Positions 35,829 through 49,546 of a stretch of 64,000 bases of DNA are shown here, piece after piece. Each line of letters begins with the position of its first letter. Positions within the stretch are counted from its first letter, which is position 1. Under the pieces are notes generated by a model. That model ran no database searches, had not been told where the DNA came from, and saw only the letters and a list, made by a program, of their open reading frames with translations. Origin of the DNA: Agrocybe praecox (taxonomy: Eukaryota; Basidiomycota; Agaricomycetes; Agaricales; Agrocybaceae). The translations under genes were made by a program, and so were the position numbers. Location: contig OZ024844.1 of NCBI GenBank assembly GCA_964017145.1, positions 1,860,001-1,924,000 of the forward strand, read 5' to 3'.

Positions 35829-38204
35829 ATGGGGTACGACGAAAAGAAGGTTGACCAGGAGAAGTCCGCTAGCATCGAGGATTCCTATGAAGGCGATAAT
35901 GCCCTCGAGGAACCTGATCCGGAGAAGAGTCTTCATCGCGGGCTGAAGGCGCGACAAATCTCCATGATAGCTGTAGAGCCTCCTCAGTCTCTTATTTTTG
36001 TTTCTTGGGCTGATATTCTTTCGTTTGAAGTTAGGCGGCGCTGTCGGAACAGGCTTGATCATTGGTTCGGGAACTGCCCTGCGTCGAGGTGGTCCCCTAG
36101 GTAAACATATACGAGATCCCTAGAAGATAATCAATGCTAATTATGCCCTTGGAAAGGTCTTCTATTGGGATACTCGTTTGTTGGGTTTGTTTGTTACCTC
36201 GTCATGATTGCTCTCGGCGAAATGGCTGCCTTCTTGCCACACAAAAAGGGATTCGCTGGATATGCGACGCGTTTCGTAGATCCTGCGTTGGGTTTTGCTC
36301 TGGGATATAACTACTTACTGAAATACGTGAGTCCAGAGATTTGTTCTGAGTCACATAAATGACCTTTTGTGAGCAGCTAATCGTAACCCCAAATAATATC
36401 AATGCTGCTGGAGTCGTTGTTCAGTACTGGACGCTAACTAAACCTCATATTGCTGTATGGATGGGTAAGTTTTTGCCATAAAATCATTAGGCTTCGTATA
36501 CTCACTGCTCTTATTATTAGTGATCTTCATTGCGTTTAGTGAGTGGTTGTGAAGAAAAATGCGTACGGTCTAACCATTGCGTCAGTCTTTGTTATTAATT
36601 TACTTGGAGTTCGGGTCTTTGGAGAACTAGAATTCTGGTTTTCAAGCTTGAAGAGTGAGTATCCAAATGTTTTAGAGAATGAATTCGACTCTTATAAGTC
36701 ATCTAGTCATTGCCTTGATCGGTCTTTTGTTGATGGGCATTATCATCGACCTTGGTATGCCGCCTTTTGCCCGACATTCTCTCTTTCTTTTAAAAAAAAT
36801 CATCGCTAGGTGGGAATCCAAAACACGATCGCATTGGGTTCAGGTTCTGGCATGCACCAAATGGTCCAATGGGGAGCTACTTGTTGGATCAGGTCCACGA
36901 TGTCCCTGTATCCATTTTCTTGGGATTCTGGGCAACTCTGACGAACGCCTTATTCGCGTACATTGGAACGGAGCTCATCGGTGTATGTAATTCTTCAATC
37001 TGCGTTATATCTTCATAGTGACTCACATGGCCTTCCAGGTGACTGTTGGGGAGGTTAGTATATCGTTGTAGTTACTTTGGCTATCACTAAACATTTCAAC
37101 AGGCTGAGAACCCCCGTAAGAATATCCCAGTCGCCATTAAGAGGACTTTCTGGCGTATCCTAGTTTTCTATATTGGAGGCGTCTTTGTTATTGGCTTAAT
37201 TGTTCCCAGCACGGACAACTCGCTCTTTGTTGCTACTAAGTCGAAAACGGGAGCGGCTGCCAGTCCTTTCGTTGTTGCTACCACACTGGTGAGCTCATGA
37301 AGAACTTATCATCGCCAGGGACATGACTTATTATATTTGCGTACGACAGGTCGGAATCAAAGTGCTGAACCACGTCATCAACGCTGCAATTCTCATCTTT
37401 GTTTTGAGTGCTGCTAACTCTGACTTGTATATTGGGTCGCGCACTCTATATGGACTGGCCGTCGAGGGGAAAGCCCCTGCCATTTTTAGGAGGGTGAATC
37501 GTTTAGGTGTTCCATACCCTGCCCTAATTTTGTGCACTCTATTCTGTGCTCTGGTTTTCCTCAACGTCACCGCCTCGGCTGCCAAAGGTATGTAAAATGC
37601 GGCGTTTTATGAAATTCTACATTTTGGCCCAACATATTCTCATCTAGTTTTCGGCTGGTTTGTCAACCTTGTGTCCACTTTCGGCGCCCTAACGTGGATG
37701 TGTATATGTTACGCTCATATGTAAGTAATCAAAATCTGTTACTCAAATTACTCAGACTAACGGATATGTGTTTGTATCCGTAGTCAATTCATGAAATCGT
37801 TGGAGGTTCAAGGACGTTCTAGAGATGACTTGCCGTACAAAGCTCCGTTCCAGCCTTGGGGTAGTTGGTTCGCTTTGGTATCAACAATCATTATTACGAT
37901 ATTCAAAGGTTTCGATACCTTTATGCCCTTCAATACCGCCAACTTTATCACGTAAGAGCACTGGTTGCACGTCTGCCATTTCTGATGCTTACTTTTCATG
38001 CATAGGTCCTACATTGGCCTTCCGATTTTCTTCTTCCTGTGGCTTTATTACAAACTGGTATACAGGACAAAACTCCTCGCGCCCAAGGATGTCGACCTTG
38101 TCACCGGACTTCGCACTATCAATGAGGAGGAAGAGAGATACCTTGCTGAAGAAGCTTCCAAACCAAAACCAACTGGTTTTGCTAGATTCTGGGAGTCACT
38201 GTAA
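35829..38204 (+). CDS. Amino acid permease, YAT/APC family
   Basis: Plasma-membrane proton-coupled amino acid importer. From the ATG at 35829 a charged cytosolic N-terminus (MGYDEKKVDQEKSASIEDSY) leads to LKARQISMIA spliced to LGGAVGTGLIIGSGTALRRG, the family signature of the first membrane span. Later blocks: ALGEMAAFLPHKKGFAGYAT, RFVDPALGFALGYNYLLKY, NINAAGVVVQYWT, LGFWATLTNALFAYIGTELI, GEAENPRKNIPVAIKRTFWR, AANSDLYIGSRTLYGLAVEG and VFGWFVNLVSTFGALTWMCI. About twelve hydrophobic spans are seen. The C-terminal tail is charged (RTINEEEERYLAEEASKPKP) and ends at 38204. About twelve short introns. Substrate range is unknown. Such permeases need the ER chaperone SHR3, whose gene is at 54167. Confidence 0.92.
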
Positions 38205-38626
38205 ACTTAGGATTTACTTGACGTGTAATTGTACATGTAACGACTCTGCCAAGACTCTGCACGACTCAGCTTAGGAGCTCTTATGAGACTGGAATAATAA
38301 TATATAAAATATTTAATCGTCCGTATCTTATCGCGTTAGTGGATATGACATTACTACTTAGTCATACATGTTGACGTAACGAGGATGTCTTTCAAATGCA
38401 TGTCCAGATTTGACTGCTTTATCTCACTATGGCAGAGCTCAGCCAGTCAGCATATGGTGAACGTTTGGGGAGCACTGGAATGTAATGTGAGACAATGATC
38501 CGCATACTTAAGGAGCGCGTCAAAAAGTTTAGATACCTCGTATATCCAGTTCTTTTTCTCTTCGCTATCTATCTTCCGTTCCATCTCTCATCAACTCAAG
38601 ATCAACCCCAAACCATTAAACTAACA

Positions 38627-40160
38627 ATGTCTCTTCCAGCTGTTTCCCGCACCGTAATAAAGAAAGTTCTCGCAGTAGAGACACCTGAGGCAAGTCACCG
38701 CTGAATTTATGATTGAAATCGACCCATTTTGACATTATACTGCTATATGCTCTGGTAGGGTGCAGGGGCTCTAGTCAGGCGTAGTATTGGCTCCATGACT
38801 TTACGAAACCTTACCCCCTTCTTAATGCTCGATCATTTCCATGTCAAGGAAGGCGCTGTGAGTGCAATGTCGATTTATCGAAAAATATCCATTGAAAACT
38901 TTCTCGCCAGGGATTCCCGGATCATCCGCATCGCGGACAAGCCACCGTTACCTATATGTTGGAGGGGTAAGAAATCGGTTTCTCTTTGAAAAAAAAATCC
39001 AATACCAACTTGGTGTCGTTCGATAAGATCCAGCCAGCATGAAGATTCCGAGGGACATAAAGGAACTATTGGTGAGAGGGATATTTTATTGAGCCTGGAA
39101 ATTTCTAATGGTGAATATATTACAGTTCAAGGGGGTGTCCAATGGATGTGCGCAGGCAAAGGTATAATTCACGCTGAAATGCCGGTCCATGCAAAGGGAC
39201 AGCCTGACCCGCGGGGCCTTCAATTGTGGGTTGACTTGCCAAAGAAGGTACGCAAGTTGATTATTATAGAAAGGCGCCTCATACTCATTCGTTATCTATG
39301 CACATTCTAGTTTAAGATGTCGGTATGTGGAATGTAGCCTTCACCACTCGACCTTTTCTCATGCAATGAATGCAACAGGATCCGAGTTATCAAGAACTAG
39401 CACCTGAACAGTAAGTGTCTGCTGGTTCATGATTTGTTCTCGTTCTTACACTCCACGAAAGAATTCCTGTGGCATATCCTGAAGGGTCTGCGGGACCTGT
39501 TTCCATTAGAGTAATTAGCGGCAAGAGTCATGGTGTGGAATCGCCTGTCAGGCCCCTCGGAGGATGCTGGTTTTTCCATATCACATTCAAACGGGACGGG
39601 ACAATGTTCCAGGAGCTGCGTGAGTTAACTCTCAAGATCTCATCTATCACGTTATTGCGCTTCATCCGTGCTCAATTGTAAATTAGCAAGTGGATGGACC
39701 TCATTCTTGTATTGTGAGTGATAAAATAATTTTATAAAGCAGGAAACTGACTAGAGTTCCCCTGGTAGCTTGGAAAGGCGCTCTCAAAGTTGGCTCCGAG
39801 GACACCACTGTCCCTGCTTTCCACACTGCCGTCCTATCTTCAAACTCTAACGAAACTGGCATAGCTATTTCTGGCACTGAGGGAACTGAACTCGTTTTGG
39901 TGTGTATGCTAGGACATACAGTGTTATTTATTTACTTACCAATGTCGTGATAGGCTTCCGGAGAACCCTTGGATCAAACGGTTTATCAGTACGGTCCATT
40001 TGTAATGACGTCAAGAGAGGAGATACAAAAAACGTTGATAGACTGTGAGTCTGATCATGATTGCTAACTTCTTCTCCAGCTAACTTTGTGCAAAGACCAA
40101 ACAGGACAGAATGGGTTCGAGCGTGCTCATAGTTGGAAGAGCGAAATTGCGCACAAGTAG
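38627..40160 (+). CDS. Pirin family cupin protein
   Basis: Fe-binding bicupin related to nuclear pirin and bacterial quercetinase-type pirins. The ATG at 38627 gives MSLPAVSRTVIKKVLAVETP. Blocks: RRSIGSMTLRNLTPFLMLDH, then GAGFPDHPHRGQATVTYMLE across an intron (metal-binding His), GGVQWMCAGKGIIHAEMP with further ligands, and DPRGLQLWVDLPKKFKMSDP. The C-terminal cupin has GGCWFFHITFKRDGT, then EPLDQTVYQYGPFVMTSREE. The last splice (acceptor near 40110) joins DYQTGQNGFERAHSWKSEIA, and the protein ends at the TAG at 40158-40160. An in-frame upstream ATG at 38495 would add 44 residues with a strong hydrophobic segment (LVYPVLFLFAIYLPF). I prefer the inner start because family members begin there. 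Confidence 0.88.
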
Positions 40161-40231
40161 ATTGTAAATTTGATGTATATGATGAAAAGCTTTGCAGTGT
40201 GTATATACTCAACATATGATTCCAAAGCACA

Positions 40232-41716
40232 TTAGCGAACGTGCTCCATCTGGTCCCATACCTCATCACCATCGTCGTCTTCGGGTTCTTGAACAACAGA
40301 TTCCGTGTGTAGTTGCTTATCCCAAACGACTGCGGTCGGGGTAGAAGTCAAATAGGATTTCTCGAGCACTTGTCCCTTGAATTCTTGATGGGCGCGTGGT
40401 TCAGCGGGAGGAGCGATTGTGCTGTGAAATCTGGCAAATCTGTCCGAGGCCGTTGAGACCAGGAGCGTTGGTGATGGTGCGATTGATGTAACAGCACCAG
40501 CAATTCCTGTGTGTTCCGGGTGAGACAGTCTACAGAGTTGCTGAAGAATTGATTTCTTACCTTTATAACTATACAAAATGCCTCCAGTCCGTAGGTCGAT
40601 AGCGGATAAATTAAACCCGCCGTCACTCATAAATAATTCACTATAATTAAAATCGTGAATAAAAATTCAGTAAGGAATCTGAATTTACTCACTGTTCAGC
40701 CAGCCCTTTTTCGATTAATTTTACTCCTCCCGCTTTCGCAATGCCTACCCAATTGCTGATCGGTCGACGGGCAGCTTTCGTGTCATAGCGCCTAAGGTCT
40801 CCAAATTGAGTACCCGTCATAAGATGGTGCCCGGAAGAGGATGACGGGAGATAAGTTAAGGTTGTTATGCGAACTGGTTGCCGAAGACTCAGGCTATCAT
40901 TGGGAACCTGGGATTTAATTGAGAGATAAGTACATTTATTTAAGCGCTGGAAGAACATGTACCATACATTTCGCGCCCTCCACAATTCGGCTGGAAATAA
41001 GTCATCATTTCGCTTCCTTTTCTTGGAGCTACCAGAATTTTCCGGTACATTAGTGGTAGAACTATCATGTGGTTGGAATGTGCGTTCTGTATCCCAAACC
41101 GACAGTTCAACTTCATCCCCGCCATAAGCAAACGAACTCCCGTCTAGCGAAAGCCTCCAGTCAAACAATCGACTCGGTAGAGTAGCGGTCTGCACTTTCA
41201 ACGTTTCGGATAGCGCTTTGTCCTTTTCTAAGGTGAAAGGAGTTCGACGAAGCATTCCATTTGAAGTGCATGTATAAACCGAACTTTGATTCCTGTCAGT
41301 ATAAAATTCCCTTTTAAAATATCTCTGAGGAATACCTTTGATTTATCGCCATTCCTATGAACTTATTAGCGGCAATACGAGGTTCTTGCCATTCAGCAAG
41401 TATTTCATGGCTGTCATCTTCTTTCAGCGAAGAGACGAGACAAGCACCGTTTGAAAAAGCAGCAGAAAACTTTGCTTGTAACAATTGATTTAGCATACTT
41501 TGTCTTGAGGCATTTATATGTAGGAAAACACACTACTGTTGCTTGTCCATCAAAATTCTCAACTGCTAATTTCTGAACGCCTGAGCCTGTTGGACCGTCT
41601 TGGTGGTGGATAACTTTGACAGGGCTTGTTGATTCTTTTGATTCTGAGGTATTTTCGTGAAAGTGGCGAAGAGCTTTTACATTCCCGAGTTCATCGCCAA
41701 ATAGATATCGTGACAT
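40232..41716 (-). CDS. nsa1: Ribosome biogenesis protein NSA1/WDR74
   Basis: WD-repeat protein of pre-60S particles, released by the AAA-ATPase Rix7/NVL in yeast and human. From the ATG at 41716 it starts MSRYLFGDELGNVKALRHFH. Later blocks: ATLPSRLFDWRLSLDGSSFA followed by YGGDEVELSVWDTERTF; PVRITTLTYLPSSSSGHHLM followed by TGTQFGDLRRYDTKAARRPI; DLRTGGILYSYKG; and AGAVTSIAPSPTLLVSTASD followed by RFARFHS. The C-terminus is acidic (EPEDDDGDEVWDQMEHVR), a feature of this family. Five or six introns. Divergent from the GID2 gene (213 bp between starts) and convergent with pirin (71 bp between stops). Confidence 0.88.
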
Positions 41717-41929
41717 TTTATAAGGGCAGATGCTGAAAACAGCCTTCGAGGCTAGAAAAATTAGATATGTTTACAAAGCTTTGTCAGCACGATCAAATGG
41801 TGCCCCGGAACGGGATTGAGTACCCGGACTTGGTACCCCAACCTACTCTCTCTCTCTCTCGCCCTTGAGTCCTGGCTTCATCTAGATTCACAACAATCTC
41901 AAACCGAGATTTCCATTTCTGCAGACATT

Positions 41930-43360
41930 ATGGATGCTCTTCTAAAGGAACTTACAAAATTGGAGAAAGCTACATCGGGAAATGGCAAAGGTCCTTCCAT
42001 AGGACAGTCGTTGGACTCTCTTCTTGATTCGCTTCACCAAGCTAAAAAGGAATTCCTGGCTGGACATGGTTCACAAGATCACCTTGTAACGCTTGCAAAA
42101 GCTGTTGAGACTAAGAAGAAAGAAGTCGATGAACGCCAGAAAGAGGTTTACTCTGTTCTATCCCGCCTTGGAAAGGCGTTAGACAAAGTACTGTGTCCAA
42201 TTTCATCATCCACATTTACTATGGTCCTCACGAACCTTACAGAAATTTACATCACCTCTACCATCATATTCTGACTTGTTTTCATCTCCTGCATCTATTA
42301 TGGCTTTAGAACGAACAATTGCATTACATCTTTTAAGGACAGGACAGTTTGAAGTTGCAGAAGTATTCCTCCAGGTACATTCTTCCTGTTGCGGGAACCT
42401 TTACTTTGTTACTGAACATAATAACAGGAGTCAAAAATAAAGATTCCTGACGATCTGCGTGCTCAATTTGTTGATTTACATTTGATACTTAAGGCATTGC
42501 GAAACCAAGACATAGCACCTGCTCTCAAGTATGCCCCTTTCTTTCCTGGACTGTACTTCCTTTCTGATAATTGATTAGGTGGACGGAAGATCACCGAGAC
42601 TTCTTGCAATCGCGCAATTCACCCCTCGAATTCTACCTCCACCGATCGCAGTACATCAGATTACTTCTATCTTCTCATCGACCAAATCCCTTACCTGCTA
42701 TACAATACGCGAGAGCTCATATGTCTACTTTCTACAAGGATCATGAGACGGAATTCCGGCGTCTTCTGACAAGTGTGGCTTTCCTTCCTTTGCCCAGATT
42801 ACAGAACTCGATATACAAAGATCTGGCCCTCCCAACGCTTCATTTCGACCTTGAACCTTTGTTTGCTAAAGAATATTGCGCCAGTCTTGGCATGAGCCGG
42901 CAAGTGCCACTTCGTGTTGTAGGTGACATTGGAGGTGGTGGAGCTTTGGCAAGGATTGAAAAGGGCAGGAAAGTGATGGGAGACCGGAAAGGAGAGTGGA
43001 GCCAGATAGATGAATTGCCGGTATGTTTTTTTTGGTCAATATTAGTACAGGATTCTGCGTAATTGGTCGTGTTTCGTACAGATCGAAATCCCTTTATCTT
43101 CGGACAATCGGTATCATTCAATATTCGCTTGTCTAGTGTCCAAAGAGCAATCCACAGACATGAATCCTCCTATGATGATGGCCTGTGGACATGTCATCTC
43201 GAAAGATAGTTTACAGAAACTAAATAAATCTGCGGGGTATGCCTTTATGTCCGATTTACATAGATTATGGCTGACTTTTGAATCAATTTGTAGACGCTCC
43301 AAGTGCCCGTATTGTCCCACAGAAACACCCATAGGTTCTGCTCAACGTCTTCACTTCTAA
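41930..43360 (+). CDS. rmd5: GID/CTLH E3 ligase RING subunit GID2/RMD5 (RMND5)
   Basis: RING subunit of the GID/CTLH ubiquitin ligase, which degrades gluconeogenic enzymes on glucose shift in yeast. From the ATG at 41930: MDALLKELTKLEKATSGNGK, a coiled-coil N-terminus, then the LisH/CTLH/CRA region (ALERTIALHLLRTGQFEVAE, VDLHLILKALRNQDIAPALK, EFYLHRSQYIRLLLSSHRPN, AIQYARAHMSTFYKDHETEF). The degenerate RING follows: FACLVSKEQSTDMNPPMMMA, CGHVISKDSLQKLNKSAG, then across an intron RSKCPYCPTE. It ends at 43360. The RING keeps the CGH and CPYC blocks but, as in other Rmd5 proteins, lacks some zinc ligands. Five introns. Full-length domain set. Confidence 0.92.
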
Positions 43361-43888
43361 CTATGCGGCTTTTCTACCAAACTTTTCACCTTTCCTGGCG
43401 CCAAAAATTCCAGGACGGTAACGTAGAAGTTCTTACAAGTATCAACCCCACTTTCAGGCTTAATTACAGCATGGTCAAAGCCTATAGATTGAACATTTTG
43501 AGCACATAGAATTTGCTGGCCTTACAGGAATCCCCTCTCTGGCGTCGGCCACTTACACACTATGTAGTCTTCTTGATAAGGCCTACTTAAGTGGGATGGG
43601 CACTTTTACCGACGCAATGTATAACAAAATTGTTTGTAACAGTAGCACAATAATAAATGGGTTTAACATGAAAGACCACTACTTAGTAGTACTAGTAGTA
43701 GTAATATGTAGTCTATAATTCGTAATCGTACAAGACATGACGTAATTCAAGATTCCCAATTCAGTGGCCGCTCGCATACTTTCGGTTATCAATTGACCTT
43801 CATTCATCCAAGAGCGGTGCTGATAATATATTAGACATTCTTTGGATACGATTTCTCAATTGCATATCCTTGCGTGCGTCTTTTCAAG
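43361..43888 (+). promoter_or_regulatory. Intergenic region with TAG microsatellite
   Basis: This 528-bp spacer between GID2 and the TBC1D5-like gene holds the 3' end of the first and the promoter of the second. An imperfect TAG/AGT simple repeat lies at about 43685-43715. The other open frames carry no recognisable motif. Confidence 0.4.
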
Positions 43889-46603
43889 ATGAGCGCTGGG
43901 ATCTCTCGTTTGGACCTTGTTCAGTGAGCTTTAGTGCCCTTTTCACCCAACATCATATTTGACCTAAACCCGACTCAGGAAGCTATACGACCATCTGTTT
44001 ACATCTGGGACGACACTGTCGAAATGCAAAGACGCAATCATTGCAGAGAAGCTATTTTCAGGACCGACGGACTCTATCAGTGTTGCTGGCAGGAGTCTGG
44101 CATGGAAGGTCTTTCATAGATTCCACCGAACACTGCGCCATTACCGTACTTATATTCCATTCAGTTATTCCTTACCAAGGAGGAACCTCTACATGGACCT
44201 TTACCACTACGATCTACCACGCTCTTAGAAACCGTTCGCGCATTTCGGAAATCCTACTCAGCCTTACTGGAAGAAAAATCTCGAGCGCCCGACGCGAAGC
44301 ATCCAAAGAGCAGTGCGTCTCAGCCATCCAGACCCAACCCTCTAGACAGACCTGGTAATCTCGACCTGATCAATCCTTTGAGTCTTCATGACGAGGTATA
44401 TCGTACCGCTTTCATTTTTTGTAATCCTCCGTTAACCATTCATCAGAATCCTTGGAATGAATGGTTCGCAGGCGTTGAATTGAAAAAGGTGATATATCAA
44501 GATGTTGAAAGGACGTACGCATACGTTGTTTCTTTCATCAATTATTTCAAGATAGTAATGGTATATTCTCCTCAGGTTTCCCGATATTGCTTTCTTCCGC
44601 GAGAACGAAGTGCAGACGGAACTGACCAACATATTGTTCTTGTACTCGACTTCACATCCATCTATTGGATACCGGCAAGGTTAGTTTTATCATCTGCTCA
44701 ACTAAGAAGTTGTTTGTGAGAAATTATCCAAAATGCAGGAATGCATGAGCTATTGGCGCCATTATACTATGCTGTTCATTTCGACTCAATCGCCGAAGGA
44801 GAGGTAAAAGATGCGCAGTATACAGATCTAGTAGAGCTCTGCGCAGCCGACTTCATTGCTGCAGATGCTTGGGCCTTATTTTTGTCAGTGATGGAAGGAG
44901 TCTCTCAATGGTACGAGTGGAGAGAACCATTGGAGGGGGGAGATAAGAATTCTCAGGATACATTTCCCATTCACCCCGTCGTTTCCAATGGCCAGCATGT
45001 CTTGCGGCCCTATATTGCCCCTATTGTTCAAGCCTGCAATCATATTCAATCCAACCTCCTACAGACTTGCGACCCTATTCTATGGCAGCACATGCAAAAA
45101 TCTGGGATTGAACCTCAGATCTACGGGATGTAAGCAATATATTTGCATTTCGAGGTGTGTGCCTCATGAATTGACCATTATTACTATACAGTCGTTGGCT
45201 GAGACTACTTTTCACTCGAGAATTCAGCATGGCGGATGCTCTAACGCTGTGGGATGGCTTATTTGCATGCGATTCAAGCTTGTCTTTGGCGCCGTGGATT
45301 TGCGTTGCCATGCTCATTAGAATTCGCAACGAATGTAAGCTATGTTGTCCATTCAAACAAAACGGAAGAAGGTAGCTGACATGCATGAATCCAGTGATTC
45401 CTGCAGACTACAGTGGTCAACTCACTACTCTTCTGAGATATCCTTCGCCAACGTCTGCAACGAAGCTTGACGGGGCACCTCACCATGCAATATTACTTCT
45501 TCGTCAAGCATTGGCTCTTCAAATGTCTCCGAGTCCTGCTACAGGATCCTCTATAGTAATGGAAAATCGTGCACTGCTCAACATCCCAGTAGAAGTTCCC
45601 ACACCCCCACCCGTTGCGCCTAAGCGCAATCGCAACAGTCGACCACCAGCAACGATATCGACTTCCTCTAGCGTAGAAGGCACACTGCCACGAACTCATT
45701 CGAGGCAAGGATCTGCACCAATTGGGATCTCAGAAATCTTTACCCGGGGCTTAGTGGAGAGAGGAGAGAGTCTAGGCATAAACAAGACATTAATGAATGC
45801 TGTTACGGAAATAAGAGTGAGCTATAGAGCGATGCAGTTTCGCCTCATATACTCATGATGCAATGCAGAGGAATATACCTGAGCTGGCTGCATCACTGGG
45901 TGTAAGATCTCCAAATCATCAGTTGTCTTCATTTCCGTTGGTCGATGAAAGGCCGGTTGAAGAACGACCGCCATGGGAACCAAGAACGCGCTTTGAAATG
46001 GAGAAGGATATACACGATCTCAAGTCCAGAGATAAGATTCTAGGAGAAACACTAGCTTGGATAGTTGATGCATTGCTCCTGGACGACAGCGAGTCGCAAA
46101 ACGCAGATAGAATCAAAAGACAGAAGCAAGAGGCGCTGGAGTCGCTTTCATATGTAAGGGATGTGCTGATGACGAACGCGTCGAGTCTAGACAACGATAG
46201 ATTAATTGGAGGAGAGGAGAAGACAAGGAGAAAACTGAAAGCACAGAAAGAGGTCGAAGAACGACAGGCTGCTACTGCTCTCGCTGTGGTTTCCCCACCA
46301 GTCCCTGTACCCGTTGTCGACTCGCATGTCAAACATGCTATAAGCGCCCAACGTGGAAGACCGCGTTTACCAGACGCTGTGGGTTTTTCACCCGGAAATG
46401 GGACGGCTGATTTCTCGCAACGAGCGCCGTGGAACTACACACGATCTGGTTTTGCGGCGCCTACGTCCGCGATTCCGTCTGGATTGATGCCACGGCCCCC
46501 ACCTCCGACATCGACAAGCCTGAGACGAGAAGCAACAAAGTCGCGCGATCAAACTCCGGCCAAGACAGAGAGTTACCAGGATCCTCTAGGAGCACTACGG
46601 TAA
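43889..46603 (+). CDS. TBC1D5-like Rab GTPase-activating protein
   Basis: Rab7-GAP of the retromer and autophagy pathway by family. The ATG at 43889 gives MSAGISRLDLVQ. Splicing leads to KCKDAIIAEKLFSG and GRSLAWK, then a 44108-44165 intron to LFLTKEEP, matching the human ICWKLFL block. Next come NLDLINPLSLHDE and NPWNEWFAGVELKKVIYQDV-ERT with the arginine finger, then GYRQGMHELLAPLYYAVHFD with the glutamine finger and EPQIYGIRWLRLLFTREFSM. The C-terminal half is Pro/Ser-rich with a coiled coil (HDLKSRDKILGETLAWIVDA). It ends at 46603 with YQDPLGALR. About seven introns. The NPL in INPLS sits where human TBC1D5 has the turn that contacts VPS29. Confidence 0.85.
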
Positions 46604-46797
46604 TTGTGAATAGGATTTGTAGAATATGTAAATATGATTATTGGATGAATATAAGAGACATTCTCGGCATTGAGGCGGGGGTCGGGAGGGTGGAAAGCCG
46701 GGTAATAAAAATCACGAGGACGTGATTGGCCGGGACATCTCGTTCTGTTCGTTGGTCGTCGGAAAGTCGCCGGAAGTCTCTCTCTCATCCACTCACC

Positions 46798-49297
<2,500 letters not shown>

Positions 49298-49487
49298 GCG
49301 ACAATAATCTCCTGCGTCGAAGACGAAGTTGGGAGTTGCTATGGTAGTTATTCAAACATGGGGAGCTGGATGTACATAATCAAAATTATTTGTGTCATGA
49401 CTATTTTCTTTTTATCACCCTGCGTATATATTCAAGCCATAATTACATAGATGTATTGATGGTGGACTGAATAACCAAGAAAAAAGC

Positions 49488-49506
49488 AAAAAAAAAAAAA
49501 AAAAAA
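49488..49506. repeat. 19-nt adenine homopolymer
   Basis: An uninterrupted run of 19 A's between the converging SDH1 and SPF45 genes, just after another A-rich stretch. It lies about 190 bp past the SDH1 stop and 40 bp past the SPF45 stop. It may take part in 3'-end formation or be a slippage-prone tract. Confidence 0.8.
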
Positions 49507-49546
49507 GAATAATAGGCGCGAAATTCGAAAAGGTTACATTAACAAA

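Noticed and set aside
46429..46725. 98-codon plus-strand frame at the end of the TBC1D5-like gene
   Set aside because: Out-of-frame overlap with the conserved C-terminal exon; no motif.
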